Shown in pieces: positions 1-6,500 of a DNA stretch of 33,523 nucleotides. Position 1 is the first letter of the stretch; each line of letters begins with the position of its first letter. The stretch lies in IMG/VR virus record IMGVR_UViG_3300030098_005358, positions 1 through 33,523 of that record. One strand, given 5' to 3'. The translations under genes and the position numbers were made by a program. Origin of the DNA: a virus. The notes beneath the pieces are model-generated. The model saw nothing but the letters and a program-made list of their open reading frames with translations, did not search any database and was not told the origin of the DNA.

Positions 1-2
1 TT

Positions 3-83
3 ATTGATAAGAATAGGTTCGGTACAATGGATAGCTTGTCACTGTATCCCGAGCTGCACCATCACAGATTTGAGGAGGGCTAA
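3..83 (+). CDS. C-terminal end of an unknown upstream protein (partial)
   Basis: An open frame enters from the left edge and gives 26 visible residues ending HHHRFEEG before TAA at 81-83. The stop overlaps the ATG of the next gene (TAATG), the same coupling used by most genes here, and the next gene's Shine-Dalgarno GGAGGG lies in its last codons. An ATG at 27 would give only 18 residues, so a gene beginning outside the window is more likely. No function can be assigned from this fragment. Confidence 0.5.
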   Translation: MDKNRFGTMDSLSLYPELHHHRFEEG

Positions 84-328
84 TGCCATACGATCTAGTA
101 AGAATGCATAAGCAAGTCTTGGAAAACGAAATAGAGTTTGAAAAGCCGACGCTTAAAGAGCTTGGTAATACTCTTATTGGTTATCTTATTAATACGGGAA
201 ATGAAGAAGCTCGTGCGACTAAAAGGCCAAGTCTAAAAGTAAGAATGGCCGCAGAATTAATCCGTCAGCATTTAGAAGAGGAGGTTCAATTAGAATACGA
301 TCGGATACAAAAAGAAAGAGGCTGGTAA
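83..328 (+). CDS. Hypothetical 81-residue charged protein
   Basis: This is a complete small gene with a strong ribosome site (GGAGGG, about 5 bases before ATG), overlapping the upstream stop as TAATG. The product is mostly helical and rich in Glu, Lys and Arg (for example ELIRQHLEEEV near the C-terminus). It has no signal peptide, membrane segment or cysteine pairs. It is the last gene of a plus-strand block and is followed at once by the hairpin at 331-364, where it meets the minus-strand late operon end to end. I do not recognise the family. It could be a small early host-interaction protein or an accessory of DNA metabolism, but nothing in the sequence decides this. Confidence 0.7.
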   Translation: MPYDLVRMHKQVLENEIEFEKPTLKELGNTLIGYLINTGNEEARATKRPSLKVRMAAELIRQHLEEEVQLEYDRIQKERGW

Positions 329-330
329 AT

Positions 331-364
331 CCACACCCCTCCCCCTTTAGGGGGGAGGGTGTGT
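331..364. terminator. GC-rich hairpin in convergent junction, probable bidirectional terminator
   Basis: The arms are a C-rich left arm (331-345) and a G-rich right arm (351-363) around a short TTTAG loop. They pair over about 12 bp with one bulged C. The hairpin lies between the stop of the plus-strand 81-residue gene and the stop of the minus-strand 236-residue gene, exactly where a shared terminator is expected. There is no clean T-tract on either side, so rho-independent function is less sure than the position suggests. It shares the core CCCCTTTAGGGG with three other hairpins in the window. Confidence 0.6.
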
Positions 365-379
365 GTCTACCATTTCTAC

Positions 380-1090
380 TTAGTACTCAGGCTGAGGACG
401 AGGACGACGTTTTGTTTTGCCCTCGTAACCACGAAGCTTCTTAGGTTTAGGAGCTTTCCCGCCTGCGCCATAGCCTGACGGGCTCTTGCGGCCAAACCTT
501 TGCGGCTCTCCGTACCATTTAGGTTTTGGAGCATCAGGCGTTTTTCTTTTAAGCTCGATCGCTTTCTTCCTGGCTTTCTTTTCTACAGGTGTACGCTCTC
601 GAGTACGGCGTGATGTCTTCGATGGGTCTCGAAGTTTTTCAGGGCTACTCTTGCCACCCTTCTGGCGAGTCTTTGGTTTGAACTCTGTAGTTTCAGCAGA
701 GGATTTGGTTTTCTTTGTAGCTTTCTTTGCTGTGCTCTTAGTTGCCTTTGCCCCTTGCCTGGCGGCTATACTGTCTCCCTTATAGGCAAGGCCCTCGACC
801 CCTCCCTTGCCTGTTCCTTTTCCAGGTCTAGTACCCCCGCCTTTTCCGGAGGCTATGTTTCCGCGACCACTCTGGTTTGATAGGCGTACTTCTTGGCGAA
901 GCTTCTTCGCCTTCTTTGCAAGTGCCGCAACCTTCTTTGCATTGCGCGCTTTCCTTGCTGCCTTCAACGCTGTCATAGTAAGCTTGAGTGCTCTGGCCGC
1001 AGGGGTAGCTAATGCTATTTCACCAACAACCCTAGAAGCTGCCCTTCCTTTGGGGCTATCCAAGTCTCTGGTTGTTACATCACGAAACAT
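380..1090 (-). CDS. Highly basic Lys/Arg-rich protein, last gene of the late operon
   Basis: This 236-residue protein is dominated by Lys, Arg, Gly, Pro, Ser and Thr. Residues about 25-70 look like an amphipathic Ala/Lys helix with motifs such as KAARKARNAKK. They are followed by a Gly/Lys linker (SGKGGGTRPGKGTGKGG) and a low-complexity basic tail ending RRPRPQPEY. There is no membrane segment or enzyme motif. The ATG at 1090 comes directly after the TAA (1093-1091) of the minus-one frame of the upstream gene, and GGAG sits 7 bases before it. The composition suggests binding to DNA or another polyanion, perhaps as a minor internal virion protein. This is inference from composition and operon only. 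It is the terminal gene of the minus-strand transcription unit and ends about 15 bases from the 331-364 hairpin. Confidence 0.75.
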   Translation of the reverse strand: MFRDVTTRDLDSPKGRAASRVVGEIALATPAARALKLTMTALKAARKARNAKKVAALAKKAKKLRQEVRLSNQSGRGNIASGKGGGTRPGKGTGKGGVEGLAYKGDSIAARQGAKATKSTAKKATKKTKSSAETTEFKPKTRQKGGKSSPEKLRDPSKTSRRTRERTPVEKKARKKAIELKRKTPDAPKPKWYGEPQRFGRKSPSGYGAGGKAPKPKKLRGYEGKTKRRPRPQPEY

Positions 1091-1515
1091 TTACCATCTC
1101 CATTTCATACCTACGGTTCCTTGCCAATCGGTGGCACCGCCCCACTCGGCTCCGGCTGACAACTGGGCGGTGAGGTCGAAGTCTCGCCCAAGTGTATGTC
1201 TAACAGCAGCACCAGCATCCCACCTATGATGATTCCCAGTAAGAGAAAGATCAAGGCCGCCGCTATCACCAGAACGTAGTACAACAGGGGGAATTATTCT
1301 GAGGGCTTTTTTCCCTGAGAAGCGGCTGCCTCCAGGGCAGCCCGCTTCTGCTTAGCTACATCTTCCATGCTGATACCAAGCACACCGGACACAGCACCAA
1401 GGACTGAAGCAATGATAGCTTCGGTCGGAAGGTTAGGGAAGAAGTGCTTAGCCAGCACGGGGAGGAGGGCTGCTAATACAGACAGCCACAGCTTACGACT
1501 CTTCATCTTATCCAT
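1091..1515 (-). CDS. Putative -1 frameshift fusion: holin-like protein with a beta-rich extension
   Basis: Proposed join: 1515-1306 in frame zero (70 residues, ending GKK), then 1306-1091 in the -1 frame (71 residues), giving about 141 residues. The shift site is A AAA AAG at 1312-1306, exactly in phase. The -1 frame is open from 1351 to its TAA at 1093-1091, but has no ATG, GTG or TTG before the TTG at 1162, so it needs another entry route. Its codons are T-ending and resemble the neighbours (GGT, GAT, CTT, TCT, GCT). The stop is immediately followed by the ATG of the next gene. The extension reads like alternating beta strands (DLTAQLSAGAEW, GTVGMKWRW) and ends in an aromatic residue, as many outer-membrane beta-barrel ends do. 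Alternatives are a sequencing indel, a non-canonical start such as ATT at 1294, or a decayed gene. Expression is not shown. Confidence 0.55.
1111..1287 (-). other. Unassigned hydrophobic reading overlapping the frameshift extension
   Basis: After the TAA of the 73-residue gene, the same frame is open to TAG at 1113-1111. It would encode a long hydrophobic stretch (with LIFLLLGIIIGG) and then a Pro/Ser-rich tail with one Cys. Possible starts are TTG at 1284 or GTG at 1269, but neither has a Shine-Dalgarno site, and codon use is less like the neighbours than that of the -1 frame. It could be a nested lysis peptide in the style of overlapping spanin genes, or a by-product of the other frame. Low confidence. 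Confidence 0.2.
1294..1515 (-). CDS. Holin-like small membrane protein (zero-frame product)
   Basis: This is a 73-residue protein with a short positive N-terminus (MDKMKSRK). It has a hydrophobic segment at about residues 9-26, a second at about 34-50 (IIASVLGAVSGVLGIS), and a charged helical tail ending KKPSE. Two membrane segments, small size and a place two genes after an M15 endolysin suggest a holin or related lysis membrane protein, though no specific holin family is recognised. The ATG overlaps the previous stop (TAATG), with AAGGA about 10 bases upstream. Near the 3' end, codons GGA AAA AAG form an in-phase A AAA AAG slippery heptamer, so this may be only the shorter of two products; see the fusion entry. 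Confidence 0.75.
   Translation of the reverse strand: MDKMKSRKLWLSVLAALLPVLAKHFFPNLPTEAIIASVLGAVSGVLGISMEDVAKQKRAALEAAASQGKKPSE
1306..1312 (-). promoter_or_regulatory. Candidate -1 ribosomal frameshift slippery site A AAA AAG
   Basis: Read on the minus strand, codons CAG GGA AAA AAG CCC contain the heptamer A AAA AAG in the zero-frame phase required for simultaneous P- and A-site slippage. It is the same heptamer used in Escherichia coli dnaX. An internal Shine-Dalgarno-like GGAGG lies about 16 bases upstream (1333-1329). A weak downstream stem is possible, CAGAA (1301-1297) with TTCTG (1274-1270). The zero-frame stop TAA lies 9 bases after the heptamer. Confidence 0.55.
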
Positions 1516-2057
1516 TAGTATGAATCCTTTTTCTTTTTAGTTTTGCGTGGAGCAGGTACTTCTCTGCGATCGTAAGGCTTACTGGTATCTCGGACATACC
1601 ACTTTTCTCTTCCCATCTCCTCATCAGTAACTTTGTAAGGGTTATTGATAACAGGATACTTTTCTTTAGATTTAGGCAAGGGCACAAGTGCTGGGCGTTT
1701 AGATTTTTGACCCATTCTCTTTTTGACTGCCTTCATCTTATCACCACGAAGCCGATCGAAGTAAGCCTTTTTCTTTTCGATGTCAGCCTTGTTAGGCGTG
1801 CGCTCACTAGGACGAAGGCGGGCAGGGTTGCTAGGATCAGCAGCTACCCGGACATTGTAATCACCTCGTGCCCTGTCACGCTGCTCTCGAGTGGTCTCTT
1901 TGATCTTGCCTGAATCAGCAGCCTTGGCTTTTGATTTCTTTCTCTTGACGGGACCGCCTGCGCTACCCCTTCTGGTTTGACCAGCGACAACACTTGTTCC
2001 GCCGACCAGTCCTGACACAGCAGACTTGCCTCTTTTTTTGCTTTCTTTATAAGCCAT
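1515..2057 (-). CDS. Basic Lys/Arg-rich protein of unknown function
   Basis: This 180-residue protein is very rich in Lys and Arg, with a Gly/Ser/Val patch near the N-terminus (GLVGGTSVVAG) and a run of basic, low-complexity segments (KRKKSKAKAA, KKRMGQKSKRP). The C-terminal part has more order-promoting residues (YPVINNPYKVTDEEMGREKWYVRDTSKPY) before a KKKK tail. No membrane span or catalytic motif is visible. The ATG overlaps the endolysin stop as TAATG and its own stop overlaps the holin-like ATG the same way, so it is translated within the lysis cassette. It may bind nucleic acid or be a minor virion protein. It resembles the 236-residue protein two genes downstream in composition, not clearly in sequence. 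Confidence 0.7.
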   Translation of the reverse strand: MAYKESKKRGKSAVSGLVGGTSVVAGQTRRGSAGGPVKRKKSKAKAADSGKIKETTREQRDRARGDYNVRVAADPSNPARLRPSERTPNKADIEKKKAYFDRLRGDKMKAVKKRMGQKSKRPALVPLPKSKEKYPVINNPYKVTDEEMGREKWYVRDTSKPYDRREVPAPRKTKKKKDSY

Positions 2058-2443
2058 TACTTCTCGCTCCGTTGATCCCAGCGTGCTGGGTTTAATCTCA
2101 TGTCATAGTGAGTGAAGGTATCGTACCTTCCAAGCCCACCGTTAGGAATAACATTCTGTTCCATCATACCAAGGATATGATGCTGCAACTGAGTAGGTCC
2201 TACCTCTATTGCCTTAAGGTCAGCCGCAGTATTTTCTAAGTGCTGACTATTCTTTGCCCCGCCAACGTTGGCGTTGTGCTTGGGGCAGCGATAAGAGGAG
2301 GTAATCTTCAACGGACCTACGATGTTTCGGATACGTTGCAGTGTCCATGCCAGGTGTCGAGCAACATGCTCGTTTCCAAGCGCCCTGCAACACTTGCAAC
2401 GGAACTCGTTTGGATGAAAGTTGGGAGGCCAGCCGGGTACCAT
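2057..2443 (-). CDS. M15-family peptidase endolysin (peptidoglycan L,D/D,D-peptidase)
   Basis: This 128-residue protein has the zinc-peptidase pattern of the M15 carboxypeptidase-like family. The motif SQHLENTAADL at residues 66-76 supplies His68 and Asp75, and FTHYD at 110-114 supplies the third metal ligand, His112. The stretch ITSSYRCPKHNANVGGAKNSQH is typical of the M15_3 fold seen in phage endolysins, which cut peptide bonds in peptidoglycan. The length fits single-domain members. There is no signal peptide, so export would need a holin, and the holin-like gene lies two genes downstream. N-terminal CKCC (residues 16-19) is unusual and could be an extra metal or disulfide site. The ATG overlaps the upstream stop by one base (TGATG). 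Confidence 0.88.
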   Translation of the reverse strand: MVPGWPPNFHPNEFRCKCCRALGNEHVARHLAWTLQRIRNIVGPLKITSSYRCPKHNANVGGAKNSQHLENTAADLKAIEVGPTQLQHHILGMMEQNVIPNGGLGRYDTFTHYDMRLNPARWDQRSEK

Positions 2444-2721
2444 CAGAATTCCACAAGGCTATAGACTGCTGTTTCACTGTCATCATTTAAATAAATAGTA
2501 ACACCAGGCTGCATAGCTAAGGTCAACGCTGCGCCAGGCTGGAGAAGAATACCCGTAGTAATATGCTGCTTGGTACCAACATAAAGATTAACTGGACCGT
2601 GATTAGATACAATCGTTGTTCCGTCTCGGCCAGCAATAGTATCAAACTTGCCACTGATAGTAACAAGTGTTGTCTTGGTGGCTGAAGTCCAGACTGGATT
2701 GTTCTTATTTAAAAAGCTCAT
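2443..2721 (-). CDS. Small beta-rich virion-type protein
   Basis: This 92-residue protein is predicted by eye to be all beta. The central part follows a pattern I have seen in small phage structural or decoration proteins: NHGPVNLYVGTKQHITTGIL, then a Pro-Gly-Ala turn, a hydrophobic strand and a GVTIYLNDDSETAVYSL ending. It lies between the LamG-domain gene and the endolysin, and overlaps the latter as TGATG. The likely role is a surface or tail accessory protein. The family is not named with certainty, and the assignment rests on the pattern and context. Confidence 0.65.
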   Translation of the reverse strand: MSFLNKNNPVWTSATKTTLVTISGKFDTIAGRDGTTIVSNHGPVNLYVGTKQHITTGILLQPGAALTLAMQPGVTIYLNDDSETAVYSLVEF

Positions 2722-2729
2722 TGCTCTTC

Positions 2730-3422
2730 CTATGGATGGGCCGGCTTGCCGGCATGATAGTCTCTAAGTATTTCGTCGGGTGATAAAGCACGATCATAAA
2801 ATCGTACCGTATCAATCTGCCCAGTAAAGTAATCAGTTGTATTGCCAGGTAACTGATGTCGCCCTGCTTCAGTATCAAGAGCAGGCCAAGCAGGAATAGG
2901 TAGCCCTTGTCCGGCTTTTGTTACACGAACAACACCATCGACATATACATAAGCAGTTGTATTGCTTGCATCAAGGACAAGCACGGCCATGTGGAAAGTT
3001 CCGGTGTTATAAGTGCCGGAAGACTGAGGGTTTGTATAACCGTTTGGCGGTAAGCCATTGAAAACAAATGCCTGGTTAAGACCAGTGTTATCGTCTTGAG
3101 ACATCAACCAAGCACGGCCAACGTGATTGATGCCGTCACGACTAAGGATGCGTTCGTTGCCCTGCCTTGGAGGATCTACATCCTGATTGTACCAAGTTAC
3201 GACAGAAAAGTTTGTTGCAAAGTCTAGCTTGGCTGGCTGGCCAAAGGTAACAAACGACTCACCGTTGAAGTTGGGCCAGGTAAATGCAGCACCTATAGTG
3301 CCATCAGTTCCATTAGCAGGCGCAGGCATCAGGTCATACCAGGTTGTACCACCGTGACTCAGCCGCTCGTAGCGAGCGGTTGCGTCACCGGTGGGTACTG
3401 GTTGAAGAAGAAATGGATTCAT
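2730..3422 (-). CDS. LamG/concanavalin A-like domain virion protein
   Basis: This 230-residue protein carries one LamG-type jelly-roll domain over nearly its whole length. Features are GESFVTFGQPAKLDF, the strand NFSVVTWYN, ILSRDG in the middle, HMAVLVLDASNTTAYVYVDG, and the typical ending FTGQIDTVRFYDRALSPDEI. Such domains bind glycans or proteins and are common in phage fibres and head decorations. The ATG overlaps the stop of the 42-residue gene (ATGA). Placement after the giant ejection-type protein and before the 92-residue beta protein suggests a late-assembling surface adhesin. Cell binding is inferred from the fold. Confidence 0.82.
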   Translation of the reverse strand: MNPFLLQPVPTGDATARYERLSHGGTTWYDLMPAPANGTDGTIGAAFTWPNFNGESFVTFGQPAKLDFATNFSVVTWYNQDVDPPRQGNERILSRDGINHVGRAWLMSQDDNTGLNQAFVFNGLPPNGYTNPQSSGTYNTGTFHMAVLVLDASNTTAYVYVDGVVRVTKAGQGLPIPAWPALDTEAGRHQLPGNTTDYFTGQIDTVRFYDRALSPDEILRDYHAGKPAHP

Positions 3423-3547
3423 TTCTTTTTCTTAGGTGCAGCTTTCTTCTTAGCTGCTGGCTTTTTCTTTGGTGCTTCTTCATCAGGAACAACGATCTCG
3501 TGTCGCACGTTACCTGGTCCGATGTATTGAACAATAACTTTAGGCAT
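3419..3547 (-). CDS. 42-residue protein with Lys/Ala/Pro tail
   Basis: The ATG at 3547-3545 is preceded by AAAGGAAA about 5 bases upstream, and the frame runs to TGA at 3421-3419. It fills the gap between the giant gene and the LamG gene and overlaps the latter as ATGA. The N-terminal half (MPKVIVQYIGPGNVRHEIVV) looks like a beta hairpin. After PDEEA the rest is low-complexity Lys/Ala/Pro. Good spacing, coupling and a filled gap support a real gene. The function is unknown. The basic tail echoes the Lys-rich proteins further down the operon. Confidence 0.7.
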   Translation of the reverse strand: MPKVIVQYIGPGNVRHEIVVPDEEAPKKKPAAKKKAAPKKKK

Positions 3548-3558
3548 TTGAATTTCCT

Positions 3559-6500
3559 TTATCTAAGTTCTCTAGCTTTAGCTGACTCTCGTCGTGACTT
3601 CCTTAATGCATCTACAGCTTTTGACCGTGCATCTTCAAGACTCTTTCGCAAATTGTTAACTTCCCGTGTTGCTTTTTGTAGGTTCGAGTTTTGCTTTTGC
3701 TCTTCTTTTGTGCGCCCACGCTTTAAGCTTTCAAGCTCGGAAACAGCAGTGTAAAAATTAGAATAAGCTTCAACCATTCGGCTATGAGAAAGCTCAGCCA
3801 TAGATTTAATTTCCATTAGCTTTTCTTTTTCTCTGCCTCGAGCGACTTTGATCTGCTCCTCGAGCGGTACCATCATTTGTTTTCTAAATGCAGCCAAAGC
3901 AATACGGGCTTGGTTGTTGACCTCAAGATCACCGGTAATCTTTCGCTGTCTAAGATAGAGACGAGAGAAAGCCTTGAACCAATTAGCTGTCATGAAATCC
4001 ATTTGCTCTTGAGCAGTCATGTCTTCAAAGTTTAGTTGGTCTGTTGCTTCTAAGTCTCTAATCATTGGAGCAAATGAACTCCAAGTAGAGTCTTTGATAC
4101 CTACATCTGTTGCCATTGGAAGTGCGGTCTTAACTGCGTTCCAGTCATCGACACCAATAAGAGATGCAGCAAGATGACCCCAAGCTTTTTCTAAATCCCA
4201 CCATCCTTTATCTTGGTTGCTTTGCTTGGGCAAAGCCTGAAGGATAGAGCGCATAAAGAGATTACCAGAAAGACCACCAAGACGAATTACATCATTCTTT
4301 GTTAGCACCTTGCCTTCAGTGGACAAGCGCATGTAATACTCTAAGTTTTTATTCGACTTAGCTTTGTCACCGAGGTGCCAGTTTGCAAGCTGCGCCTGCA
4401 TTGCCATAACGTTTCTCATCAAAAGCATACTTGCTTCAAAGATGTTGGCATTGTTCCAGCGCCAAACACCGATAGTGTTTGGTTCCTGGGAACTGCGTAT
4501 CATTGTAGCCGTGGTGCCGCCGGGTTCCATGTTAAAGCGACTCATCTCACTAAGGTCTGCGTTTAATGGATGAGAAAACTGGTTCATGTTTAAGCCCCAC
4601 ATCAGGACTCTCATTCTTTGTTTGGCCTGAGTGGTTGCACGATAAAGCGTAAGCTTCGGGCTGTTGGTGTAACCGCTAGTGTTCCCAAGACTGTCGCCAA
4701 GCACCGAACCAAAGATACCTTTCTTCACACCTGGGATATCAATCGACAAATAAGGGAAGCTAATAAAGGGAGTGAAGAAAGCACCGATAGCTCCCATCTT
4801 ACCAGCCCGAAGCGAGCGAATAAACCTTGGAACATCTTTATAATTAAAGACTCGGCCAGAAACCTTACGCATAACATAAGATGCTTTCAGTTGGCTAAGT
4901 TGTTCTTTGGTAAGATTTTTTGTGCCTCGGTAAAATTCTGTACCCTGCCTGCTTCTAGGGGCGTCACCTTTTGTGATGATTGTAACTCCTCGTTTGCCTG
5001 TAGGAATTGCAAGGTACGCACCCTTGTCCATTATTTTTAATTCCTTGCTAAACTGAATGTGCTCACGAACAGCTTCAGCAATACGAGGGCCGTTATCTTC
5101 AAGCTGGTAGATCTTCCTTCTTAGGTTGCGATAAGCATTAAGCTGCTTACTTACACCAGAAACAACTTGGGATTTAGCTTTCATACCAGCAGCTAAAATA
5201 GGTCCAGCCTGAGCCGCTTCAACAGATCCCCAGTCTACACCATCAAGTGCACCATACCGATACAGATCATTGTATGCTTCTACTCTTTCGGGATATTTCT
5301 TTTTCCACTCTTTTGTGAAATGCTCTCGACTGCTCTTCGTTTTGCGGAACTTATTAAAGAGCCATGTCTCTCTGGCTACTCGCCCATAGAACGTTGTTGG
5401 TAACTCACCGGTAAGCAGACCACCAACTAACGAGTGACCTAATAAGTTACCCATGTTTGTCATTAGAGATTCGTAGGTGATGTTACCTTTCATCCCCGAA
5501 GTGAATTGATTTAAAAAGCTTCCCTGGTTTTGCGCTAGCCTTGCGTTGAACATCATTGAGTCTAGGTACTCAGGGTTAAAGCTTGCGTTGAAAACTTTAT
5601 CTGAAAACTTTTCGTTGTAAGTATAGTCAAGCACCTCGTTTAAAACGCTATCATCGTCGATCAGTTTGTACTCATCCTTTGCTTGTCTTACTGCCTTTTC
5701 TGTTGTCACTTCTAGTTTGCCGTCTGGGTCTACTATCTCTTTAAACATATCGTTTAGTTGTGGTGCCCCAGCAATCTTCGAGCGATACTCATACTTGTCT
5801 AGCTTGTCGGCAATGAATTGCAGCGGGCCGTTTTGCTCAAGCATCATCCTTCTGATTTGATTGTCTGTAAGCTTGACTGATTTTCTACCAGGCTCGAGCC
5901 CGATATTTCTAATCTCAGTCTTCACTGCTTCAACCATGTGCCTCCGCTCCGTGCGGATTAAGTCGGCAATATCTTTCATTGATACAGGTTCATGTGACCA
6001 GCTTTTAGTTTCTACACCGTCAACAGTTTTTGTGACTTCTTTTGTTAGGCGGTTAAATAAACCTAGGGGCATCGCCTCCTGGTAAAGGAGGCGGTGCACC
6101 ACAATCCTTGCCGCTGCTTCAAGCGGGGTAGAGTTTCGAGTGATTCCAAGTCGAGCCATCTCTCCGTTGATGATTTTGTTTTGAGCAAGTACCTGTACCT
6201 GTGCGGCGTATTGATTTCCTAGCTCAACAAAAGCTTCCTTTTGAATGGTGTCGATGTCTTTATTTTTCTTCTGCCTGCGAAGATCATTAAGCGCCTCAAA
6301 GAAAACTTGCTTTACATTAACTGGCCCACTCCAAACATCACCAGTAAACATAAACTCATCAGGCAATGTGCGGAGTGCAACCTCGAGAATACCTGACGCG
6401 CTCTCTGGTCCGGGTAAATCCAAAGAGTATTCAGCTAGTTTTTCTCTGCCCTTAAAGGGTGATCTAAAATGAGATAGGTATTCATTAAGCTGAGACTTTA

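Noticed and set aside
486-1229. Long plus-strand open frames opposite the 236-residue gene and the frameshift region (486-785 and 807-1229)
   Set aside because: They arise from the Lys/Arg-rich minus-strand codons, lack ribosome sites, and encode odd Phe/Leu/Arg-rich sequence. The minus-strand genes are supported by coupling.
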